Shown: positions 1-4,770 of the stretch, in pieces
Position numbering within the stretch: the first letter of the stretch is position 1
How the letters are laid out: each line of letters opens with the position of its first letter
Source of the DNA: Acidobacteriota bacterium
GTDB lineage: Bacteria; Acidobacteriota; Thermoanaerobaculia; Gp7-AA8
Assembly (NCBI GenBank): GCA_003223695.1
Contig: QHVY01000085.1
Location: forward strand, 1-5,240
Length of the DNA stretch: 5,240 nucleotides
Direction: 5' to 3'
Notes under the pieces: generated by a model
Database searches by the model: none
Seen by the model: the letters and a program-made list of their open reading frames with translations, nothing else
Told to the model about the DNA's origin: nothing
Made by a program: the position numbers and the translations under genes

Positions 1-232
1 CGAACGCGCCGATGGAGACATGGCGGCGGGAAAGTGATGCAACATACAGGACGTTCCAGATTCCCCACAGGTTAGGCACGACCGCCATCGGGAAAACGAT
101 CACCCGCTCGATCGGCACCGGAATGTTGTAGATGTAGCGCGCCAGCGTAAAGACGATCATGGCCACGAGAAGAGCAAGCGTCGGCACCAGCGTTCCGGCC
201 ATGTACGCGCGAATGTAAGGATGCTGATTCAT
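1..232 (-). CDS. Hypothetical membrane protein, third gene of the sigma-factor operon (C-terminus missing)
   Basis: This frame starts at the ATG whose first base is 232 and stays open to the left edge, so about 77 residues are seen and the C-terminus is lost. It begins MNQHPYIRAYMAGTLVP. A hydrophobic stretch at about residues 12-32 is followed by a short ARYIYNIPVPIERV loop and a second hydrophobic stretch at about 42-65, which suggests at least two membrane spans in the inner membrane. The start is well supported: AGGAGG lies 4 nt upstream, and the gene follows the stop of the 69-residue gene by 14 bp. No catalytic or metal-binding motif is visible and I do not recognise a named family. Its place behind an ECF sigma factor and a putative anti-sigma protein suggests co-expression with them, perhaps as a membrane partner. 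That role is inferred from position only. Confidence 0.75.
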   Translation of the reverse strand, partial: MNQHPYIRAYMAGTLVPTLALLVAMIVFTLARYIYNIPVPIERVIVFPMAVVPNLWGIWNVLYVASLSRRHVSIGAF

Positions 233-236
233 GGTT

Positions 237-242
237 CCTCCT
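237..242 (-). promoter_or_regulatory. Strong Shine-Dalgarno for the left-edge membrane protein
   Basis: The minus strand reads AGAGGAGGAACC directly before the ATG at 232. The AGGAGG core is a full match to the anti-Shine-Dalgarno and lies 4 nt from the start codon. It fixes this start and shows that the gene is translated independently, unlike the overlapping gene before it. Confidence 0.75.
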
Positions 243-246
243 CTTT

Positions 247-456
247 TTACAGGTGGTACAGCAGCGCCAGAGCTGCATTGGGGAAAAGGATTCCCCACGC
301 GATTACCGCTGCAATGAGTGCCCAGTCGAAGGGGGAGACGCGGATCGTGCGCGCATCGAGCCGCGTACGCATCGCCGGCCACAGGTCACGCTTCAATTCG
401 GAATCGGCGCGATCGATCGCATCGCGCAACAGAGACTGCAGGCGTTCATCGGTCAT
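247..456 (-). CDS. Small single-span membrane protein, candidate anti-sigma factor
   Basis: This 69-residue protein begins MTDERLQSLLRDAIDRAD. About 40 charged, helical, probably cytoplasmic residues (including a DLWPAMRTRL segment) are followed by one hydrophobic segment at about residues 43-68 that ends ALLYHL at the C-terminus. Its ATG overlaps the TGA of the sigma-factor gene in an ATGA arrangement, which is typical of translational coupling and of sigma/anti-sigma pairs made in fixed ratio. It has no cysteine, so it lacks the HxxxCxxC zinc motif of ZAS-type anti-sigma factors, and it is too short for a periplasmic sensor domain. A role in holding the sigma factor at the membrane is an inference from gene order and topology. 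It could instead be an unrelated small membrane protein. Confidence 0.75.
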   Translation of the reverse strand: MTDERLQSLLRDAIDRADSELKRDLWPAMRTRLDARTIRVSPFDWALIAAVIAWGILFPNAALALLYHL

Positions 457-1031
457 GGAGTGATTCCCATCCTCTCGAGTTTTTTTCGCAGCAGGTGAAC
501 CGCACGAAAGACGCGCGACTTCACCGCGCCGACAGAAATGTCGAGTGCAGAGGCGATTTCGTCGTATGGCTCTTGCTCAATCAGCGCGAGCGTCGCGGCG
601 GCTCGGAGTTTCGGCGGAAGAGTGCCGAATGCGCGAATGATCGCTTCACGAACTCCGAGATCAGAATCGAGGTAGAGCCGGCTCTCAGCCGGCTCATCGC
701 GCCGGCTGGAGAGCCGGCGCCACGTTGCGTGCCTCATGTGCGAGATCGCAACGTTTGTGGCGATGCGCCGGGCCCATGCGGCGAAGCTGCGGCGCGGATC
801 GAATCGCGCTCGCGCTCGGTAGATACGCCAGAATGTTTCGATCGTCAGATCCTCCGCCGCGCCCCGGTCGCGCACGATCTTGACGATCCACGTGAACACT
901 GACCCTTGATATTCGCGGAACAGCGACTCGAACGCCTCGAGATCGCTGGCGGCGAAACGGCTGAGCCGGCTATCCGGCGCACTGGGCGCGAACGTGGCGA
1001 TCACGGGCGGCAGCGACTGGAGCATCGGCAT
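453..1031 (-). CDS. RNA polymerase sigma factor, ECF (sigma-70 group 4) type
   Basis: This 192-residue protein has the two-domain layout and length usual for ECF sigma factors, which direct RNA polymerase to a small set of promoters. Region 2 spans about residues 30-104: DLEAFESLFREYQGSVF, then AAEDLTIETFWRIYRA and FAAWARRIATNVAISHMR, the last being the -10 recognition helix. Region 4 spans about residues 125-188, with LPPKLRAAATLALIEQEPYDEIASAL followed by the helix-turn-helix DISVGAVKSRVFRAVHLLRKKL. The linker at about residues 103-120 is encoded by a palindromic repeat. An in-frame TAA lies two codons upstream of the chosen ATG; Met3 is an alternative start. No clear Shine-Dalgarno is visible. 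It heads a minus-strand operon and overlaps the next gene by 4 bp. Its target promoters cannot be told from this window. Confidence 0.92.
   Translation of the reverse strand: MPMLQSLPPVIATFAPSAPDSRLSRFAASDLEAFESLFREYQGSVFTWIVKIVRDRGAAEDLTIETFWRIYRARARFDPRRSFAAWARRIATNVAISHMRHATWRRLSSRRDEPAESRLYLDSDLGVREAIIRAFGTLPPKLRAAATLALIEQEPYDEIASALDISVGAVKSRVFRAVHLLRKKLERMGITP
671..723. repeat. Two-hairpin palindromic element inside the sigma-factor gene
   Basis: Two adjacent hairpins can be drawn. The first pairs 675-683 (GAGCCGGCT) with 687-695 (AGCCGGCTC) around a 3-nt loop. The second pairs 701-707 (GCCGGCT) with 712-718 (AGCCGGC) around GGAG. The ends, GTAG at 673 and GCCAC at 719-723, are only loosely inverted. 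The element encodes about residues 103-120 of the sigma factor, exactly the variable linker between regions 2 and 4, and keeps the frame open. Its first 12 bases, GGTAGAGCCGGC, recur at 2772-2783 beside the second palindromic element of this window. It resembles REP-type or other short interspersed palindromic repeats. Whether it is dispersed in the genome cannot be seen here. Confidence 0.6.
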
Positions 1032-1131
1032 CCATTACCATTACTGCGCTGAGCGCCTTGCAGTTCTATTTTTCAACTCCTTCAAATTTATTGTGTGTTG
1101 TGCCACAATTAATCATTCCGTCCTAGCGTAC
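1032..1131. promoter_or_regulatory. Divergent promoter region between the sigma operon and the kinase operon
   Basis: This is the only intergenic stretch of any length in the window and it is visibly AT-richer than its flanks (about 1064-1125). Both operons are transcribed away from it, so it should hold both promoters. For the plus strand, TTCAAA (1081-1086), a 17-bp spacer and CACAAT (1104-1109) form a weak sigma-70-like pair, four of six matches each, placing transcription start about 16 nt before the ATG at 1132. No Shine-Dalgarno precedes that ATG. No convincing promoter was found for the minus strand. Two small inverted repeats are present: TTGTG-C-CACAA at 1098-1108, overlapping the proposed -10, and GCGCT-G-AGCGC at 1046-1056. 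Confidence 0.45.
1098..1108. repeat. Small perfect inverted repeat, possible operator
   Basis: TTGTG and CACAA arms flank a single central C. The repeat overlaps the proposed -10 box of the kinase promoter, where a bound repressor would block transcription, and it lies centrally in the divergent region so it could also affect the sigma operon. Five-base arms arise readily by chance, so this is only a candidate. Confidence 0.25.
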
Positions 1132-3723
1132 ATGCCTGAAAACATTCTCGTTATCGAGTACGAGCCGCGGTACACCGACCGCGTCAAGCAGGCCCTGGCT
1201 GGTCAGCCGGTCCAGCCGTCGTTCGCCCACGACGGCGATGAAGCGATTCGCGCGCTCGACAATACAAACCCAAAACTCATCGTGGTCTCGTCGATCGTCC
1301 CGAAGACAAACACGAGCGATCTCATTCACGCGATCCGTCAACGCGAGCATCTGCAGCAGACGCCGATTCTGCTCACCGTATCCGGCTACACCGGCAACCA
1401 CCCCAAACAGGACGCCATCCGCCTCGGCGCTACCGACATCCTTCCAAAGCCGTATTCCGAAGGCGACTTCCTGAGCAAGGTGCATCAGATGTTAGGCCGT
1501 CTGGAAGGGCAGCTTACTTCCGATCAGATTTTCGGCGACGTTTTCGAGGAGACCCACGCCCCAGCGAAAAAGCCCATGAATTCCAAAGACGACATCGACA
1601 AACTCGTTGAAACCACGCTCTCGGGCGTGATGAAGAATCCCGCTCCGGCCCCGAAGCCGAAAACGCAGCCGGGCTCCGCGGAGCTCGACAAGCTGATTGC
1701 CGATCTGACGATGACCTCTCGCCCGAAAAAAGTTCCGCAAGTTGCGGTGCAGGAGGAGAAGGTTCCCATCGCGGTGCCGGTCTTTTCACCGGCGCCGGCT
1801 CCGCCGCCAGTCGAAGAAGAAGAGCCGACGGACGGTGTGCGATTCGGCCAATACGTTCTGCTCGAGAAGATCGCTACCGGCGGCATGGCCGAGGTGTGGA
1901 AAGCGAGGATGAAGGGAGTGGAGGGTTTTCAGAAGATCGTAGCGATCAAGAAAATTCTGCCGCATCTCTCCGACAACCGCGAGTTCATCGACATGTTCAT
2001 CGACGAAGCAAAGCTCGCGGCGCAGCTCAACCACAACAACATCATCCACATCTACGACCTCGGCAAAATTCAGAGCTCGTACTACATCGCGATGGAGTAC
2101 GTCGATGGGTACGATGTGAAGACGATTCTCAAGCGCGGGCAGGAGCGCGACCACGCCTTGCCGATCGAGCTGGCGCTGTTCATCGCTTCGAAAGTTGCCG
2201 CGGCGCTCGATTACGCACACCGCAAACGCGACTTCGAGAATCGCGACATGGGCCTCGTTCATCGCGATGTGTCTCCGCAGAACGTGCTCATCTCACAAGA
2301 GGGCGACATCAAGCTCTGCGATTTCGGCATCGCCAAGGCAGCGTCGAAGGCATCGCACACGCAGGCCGGCGCGCTCAAAGGCAAGCTGCAGTACATGTCA
2401 CCCGAGCAGGCGTGGGGAAAGACGATTGACCGCCGCTCAGACATCTTCGCGCTGGCGACAGTGCTGTTCGAGATGCTGACCAGACGGCAGCTCTTCACCG
2501 GCGACAACGAGATGTCGATTCTCGAGCAGGTGCGCGAAGCGCGAGTTGAGCCTCCATCGAAATTCAACGAAGAGGTCACGGCCGAAACGGATCGCATCGT
2601 TCTCAAGGCGCTGGCGAAGGAGCCGGAGAATCGATACCAAACCGCTGCGGAGATGGCACGCGATATCGACGCCGTGCTCTACGACATGAGGCCAACGCCG
2701 ACCAGCGCCGACCTCGCGATCTACATGCATCGGCTCAACACCGCGATTCCGGTGATTGCGCCGGCGCCGGTGGTAGAGCCGGCCGCGGTCAGTGTAGGGG
2801 CGAGCGTCCCCGCTCGCCCGGCGGCCGATACGGCCGCCGCTACACCGCAGCCTGCAGGCGTAAAGATGCCGACATGGGAAGGCCCGCGACCGCGCGAGAT
2901 GAAGGCGCCAATCGCTTTGATTGCGGCGGCAGCGGTGGTGGTCATCGCCGCCGGAATCGGCGGATTTCTGTGGTGGCGAGGGCAGTCAAAATCGTCCGCA
3001 CCTCGCGTGCAGACGGCGGTCGCGGCGCCGAAGCCGGTAACGACTCGCCTTGTCACGACGTCGGTCGCGCCGCCACCAGTCGTCGATACGGTCGCCACGG
3101 CGACCGCAGCTCCGTCGACACAACCGCCGGCTCTCGATCCGGCAAAGGTGAATGAAGAAGTGCAGAAGCGCCTGGCCGCTGAGCGCGCGAAACTCGAGGA
3201 CGAGGCGCGACGACGACGGCAGCAGGCCGCGGTGCAACCATCAACGCCGATTCTGCAGCGCGTCGTGCCGCAGCCGCAGCCGGTCGTTCAGCCGCCTCCG
3301 GCGCCGGTTCCGCAGCCGGCGATTGTGCAACAGCAGCCCGCGCCCGTGCCGCAGCCGATCGTCCAGCCGCAACCTGCTCCGGTCCAACCGACGGCTACCG
3401 TCGCTGAAACTCCGAAGACGCGTGAAGGCGATCTGGTGGCATCAGGTTCCGAAGACGTTCAGGCTCACATGTTGCGCCGCGCCGCGGTGCCATATCCGCA
3501 AATGGCGCGCATACAGCGCGTCGAAGGGACCGTTCTCATCAACGCGCTGATCTCCGAGACCGGCCGCGTGCTCGACGTAAAGATCATCCGGCCGATCAAC
3601 AGGCCTGTCGGTCTGAATGAAGCAGCAATGCAGATCGTGCGCAACTCGACGTTTTCGCCGCCGATGAAAGACGGCGTACGCGTCAAGTCCTGGACCACGG
3701 TGCCGGTGGACTTCAAGCTATAA
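1132..3723 (+). CDS. Receiver-like / Ser-Thr protein kinase / transmembrane / TonB C-terminal fusion protein
   Basis: This 863-residue protein joins cytoplasmic signalling parts to a periplasmic TonB domain. Residues 4-122 form a response-regulator receiver fold (ENILVIEYEP start, LPKPY near the end). The phospho-acceptor Asp is replaced by Ser53 and the acidic pair reads Glu9-Tyr10, so it is probably not phosphorylated. Residues 127-236 are a Pro-rich linker. Residues 241-516 are a complete Hanks-type kinase: glycine loop IATGGMAEVW (247-256), Lys273 in VAIKK, Glu292, HRDVSPQN (377-384), DFGIAK (397-402), SPEQ (423-426) and Asp437. A linker carrying a palindromic DNA element follows. One membrane span lies at about 593-615 and ends WWR. 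After it come a charged coiled coil (about 669-700), a Pro/Gln spacer (713-753) and a TonB C-terminal domain (about 779-863: VPYPQMAR, VEGTVLINALI, TFSPPMKDGV, VPVDFKL). The predicted topology is kinase inside, TonB domain outside. The frame is open back to 994, but the ATG at 1132 begins the receiver fold and leaves the intergenic region free. It likely leads the operon into the transport genes. Confidence 0.92.
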   Translation: MPENILVIEYEPRYTDRVKQALAGQPVQPSFAHDGDEAIRALDNTNPKLIVVSSIVPKTNTSDLIHAIRQREHLQQTPILLTVSGYTGNHPKQDAIRLGATDILPKPYSEGDFLSKVHQMLGRLEGQLTSDQIFGDVFEETHAPAKKPMNSKDDIDKLVETTLSGVMKNPAPAPKPKTQPGSAELDKLIADLTMTSRPKKVPQVAVQEEKVPIAVPVFSPAPAPPPVEEEEPTDGVRFGQYVLLEKIATGGMAEVWKARMKGVEGFQKIVAIKKILPHLSDNREFIDMFIDEAKLAAQLNHNNIIHIYDLGKIQSSYYIAMEYVDGYDVKTILKRGQERDHALPIELALFIASKVAAALDYAHRKRDFENRDMGLVHRDVSPQNVLISQEGDIKLCDFGIAKAASKASHTQAGALKGKLQYMSPEQAWGKTIDRRSDIFALATVLFEMLTRRQLFTGDNEMSILEQVREARVEPPSKFNEEVTAETDRIVLKALAKEPENRYQTAAEMARDIDAVLYDMRPTPTSADLAIYMHRLNTAIPVIAPAPVVEPAAVSVGASVPARPAADTAAATPQPAGVKMPTWEGPRPREMKAPIALIAAAAVVVIAAGIGGFLWWRGQSKSSAPRVQTAVAAPKPVTTRLVTTSVAPPPVVDTVATATAAPSTQPPALDPAKVNEEVQKRLAAERAKLEDEARRRRQQAAVQPSTPILQRVVPQPQPVVQPPPAPVPQPAIVQQQPAPVPQPIVQPQPAPVQPTATVAETPKTREGDLVASGSEDVQAHMLRRAAVPYPQMARIQRVEGTVLINALISETGRVLDVKIIRPINRPVGLNEAAMQIVRNSTFSPPMKDGVRVKSWTTVPVDFKL
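2793..2844. repeat. Three-stem palindromic element inside the kinase gene
   Basis: The 52-bp stretch is bounded by TGTAG (2793-2797) and its exact complement CTACA (2840-2844). Inside are two perfect hairpins laid end to end: GGGCGAGCG (2798-2806) with CGCTCGCCC (2811-2819) around TCCC, and GGCGGCCG (2820-2827) with CGGCCGCC (2831-2838) around ATA. The whole can fold as a closed three-way junction. It encodes about residues 554-571 of the kinase, in the Ala/Pro-rich linker between the kinase domain and the membrane span. The frame is preserved. Such perfect nested pairing is not needed to code an Ala-rich linker, so it looks like an inserted interspersed repeat. Confidence 0.7.
3268..3390 (+). 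repeat. Low-complexity Pro/Gln-rich coding repeat (TonB-type spacer)
   Basis: This stretch encodes residues 713-753 of the kinase-TonB protein. An imperfect unit recurs: PPAPVPQPAIVQ, then QPAPVPQPIVQ, then QPAPVQP. At the DNA level it is dominated by CCG, CAG and related codons. In TonB proteins a Pro-rich stretch of this kind is the extended rod that crosses the periplasm, so its place between the membrane span and the TonB C-terminal domain fits that use. It may vary in length between strains through repeat slippage. Confidence 0.75.
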
Positions 3724-3733
3724 TCCGCCGCCC

Positions 3734-3967
3734 ATGGCAGTTTTGACGGATCAGCAGCGGAAGTTTTACGAGACGACGCTGCAGGTCACCAAACAGGAAA
3801 TCGGCGATCTCAAGGAACAGATCGAAGAAGAGCTTTCCAAGGTCAAGGACCGGATCGCCGAGCTGCAGAACGCGATCAACGCCTCCAAACAGATGTACGC
3901 CGCGGCATGCTCGCGCCTCGGCGTCCCGAACGATCTCGAGGAAGAGGAGGGAGGCGGCGAATCCTAA
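3734..3967 (+). CDS. Small coiled-coil protein of unknown function
   Basis: This 77-residue protein begins MAVLTDQQRKFYETTLQ, only 10 bp after the kinase stop codon, so it is probably co-transcribed with it. Residues 6-58 are almost entirely helical, with heptad-like spacing of hydrophobic residues (LKEQIEEELSKVKDRIAELQNAI), which suggests a dimeric or larger coiled coil. The helix ends in a short MYAAACSRLGVPNDL segment, then an acidic and glycine tail EEEEGGGES. There is no signal peptide or membrane span, so it should be cytoplasmic. The DNA of the Glu/Gly tail doubles as a purine-rich Shine-Dalgarno for the next gene. No clear ribosome site precedes its own ATG, so coupling to kinase translation is likely. 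I do not recognise a named family; a role as partner or substrate of the kinase is a guess from position. Confidence 0.8.
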   Translation: MAVLTDQQRKFYETTLQVTKQEIGDLKEQIEEELSKVKDRIAELQNAINASKQMYAAACSRLGVPNDLEEEEGGGES

Positions 3968-4770
3968 CGCGCCGCATCCCTCATCCCTCAGCCCTCATCC
4001 CTCTTCTCGTTTTTGCCTGTGCACAACCAACGCCGACGACGCACGAGACTCGCCGCATCGTCTCCCTCGCGCCCAATGTCACCGAGATGATTTTCGCCGC
4101 CGGCTGCGGGGCGAAGGTTGTCGGCACGGACAACTTCTCCGATTATCCTGAACAGGTGAAGCGGCTGCCGAAAGTCGGCGGCGTCGAGCCGGACGTGGAG
4201 AAGATCACGTCGCTGCATCCCGATCTGGTGATCGCCAGCTCGTCGAATGTCCATCCCAACCTGCGCCGCGCGCTGGCGGCGGTTCGCCTTCCGCTGCTCG
4301 TGATCACGACGGACCGGCTGAATCAGATCGCGCCGGCGATGAACGCGATTCAACGAAGCGCCGATTGCGACGCTATAGTAACCATTACTACAGCTCTCGA
4401 ACGGCAGCGCAGACGTCGCGCCAGGCAGCCGAGGGTGATGTTTGCGGTGTGGACCAATCCGTTGTATGTCGCCGGACGATCGACGTTCATCGATGACCTG
4501 CTGTCGCTTGCCGGAGCGCGCAATGCCGTCGATGCCTTCGGCTGGCCGCAGTACTCGCTCGAGACCTTCGCCGCCCACCCGCCCGATCTGCTGCTTTATC
4601 CGAATCGATCAATGACCCCGGACGCGATCGCCGATTTGATGCGCCGTTCGCACGTACACATCGAAGCCGTCGCCGTAGATGAGAATGTGTTCACGCGCCC
4701 CGGCCCGCGGATGGTCATCGCCGCGGCGGACCTGAATCGGATTCTCGATCAGTGGGAACGCGTGCATTGA
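3907..4770 (+). CDS. Periplasmic substrate-binding lipoprotein of a BtuF-like ABC importer
   Basis: The protein has the class III binding-protein fold used for cobalamin, haem and siderophores. RRIVSLAPNVTEMIFAAG opens the first lobe, followed by VVGTDNFSDYPEQVKRLPKVGG, then EKITSLHPDLVIA. After the helical backbone come FAVWTNPLYVAGRSTFIDDLLSLAGA and HPPDLLLYP. The start is a problem. The only canonical in-frame start is the ATG at 3907, used here; it overlaps the coiled-coil gene by 61 bp, has no Shine-Dalgarno and adds an odd Arg-rich leader. GGAGG at 3950-3954 lies 6 nt before an ATC codon at 3961, which would give a 20-residue leader ending VFAC, a plausible lipobox with Cys38 (numbered from 3907) lipidated. 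The mature length of 250 residues is normal. The next gene overlaps its stop and is the matching permease. The substrate cannot be read from the sequence, so no symbol is given. Confidence 0.9.
   Translation: MLAPRRPERSRGRGGRRRILTRRIPHPSALIPLLVFACAQPTPTTHETRRIVSLAPNVTEMIFAAGCGAKVVGTDNFSDYPEQVKRLPKVGGVEPDVEKITSLHPDLVIASSSNVHPNLRRALAAVRLPLLVITTDRLNQIAPAMNAIQRSADCDAIVTITTALERQRRRRARQPRVMFAVWTNPLYVAGRSTFIDDLLSLAGARNAVDAFGWPQYSLETFAAHPPDLLLYPNRSMTPDAIADLMRRSHVHIEAVAVDENVFTRPGPRMVIAAADLNRILDQWERVH
3950..3954 (+). promoter_or_regulatory. Shine-Dalgarno pointing to an AUC start for the binding protein
   Basis: GGAGG lies in a longer purine run (3941-3954) that also encodes the acidic tail of the coiled-coil protein. 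Six bases separate it from ATC at 3961, which is in the binding-protein frame. There is no ATG, GTG or TTG at a suitable distance in that frame. It either supports a rare AUC start or is just the codons for Glu and Gly. Confidence 0.4.
3975..4002 (+). repeat. Heptanucleotide tandem repeat in the signal-peptide region
   Basis: Four consecutive 7-bp units read CATCCCT, CATCCCT, CAGCCCT, CATCCCT. They encode the region between the Arg pair and the hydrophobic core of the binding protein's signal peptide (IPHPSALIP). Seven is not a multiple of three, so gain or loss of one unit would put the gene out of frame. Unit number is low and one unit is imperfect. Confidence 0.7.

Noticed and set aside
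318..902. Long plus-strand open frame opposite the sigma gene (194 codons)
   Set aside because: Its product is Arg-rich with no recognisable domain and it is antisense to a clear ECF sigma factor. It is a shadow frame of GC-rich coding DNA.
1085..1112. Possible sigma-54 promoter on the minus strand (TGGCAC)
   Set aside because: The -24-like TGGCAC is present in the divergent region but no TTGC -12 element follows at the required spacing.
994..1131. Extension of the kinase reading frame back to an ATG at 994
   Set aside because: The extra 46 residues would overlap the sigma-factor gene and run through the AT-rich divergent region. They precede the first strand of the receiver fold, which starts right after the ATG at 1132.
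1786..2262. Minus-strand open frame opposite the kinase domain (158 codons)
   Set aside because: It is antisense to the conserved kinase motifs and shows no domain of its own, so it is a mirror of the kinase codons.
3721..3733. Terminator between the kinase and the coiled-coil gene
   Set aside because: The gap is 10 bp with no hairpin or T-run, so read-through is expected.
3724..4020. Cobalamin riboswitch before the binding-protein gene
   Set aside because: There is no room: the preceding gene overlaps or abuts the start, and no B12-box-like sequence was seen here or in the 1032-1131 region.
4376..4390. AT-rich palindrome TAGTAA-CCA-TTACTA inside the binding-protein gene
   Set aside because: It lies in ordinary coding sequence (AIVTITTA), far from any gene start and with no second copy, so it is most likely chance.
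4752..4769. GTG at 4752 as the permease start
   Set aside because: It is in frame and possible, but it lacks a Shine-Dalgarno, whereas TTG at 4767 forms a TTGA overlap with the upstream stop and begins right at the first membrane segment. Kept only as an alternative.
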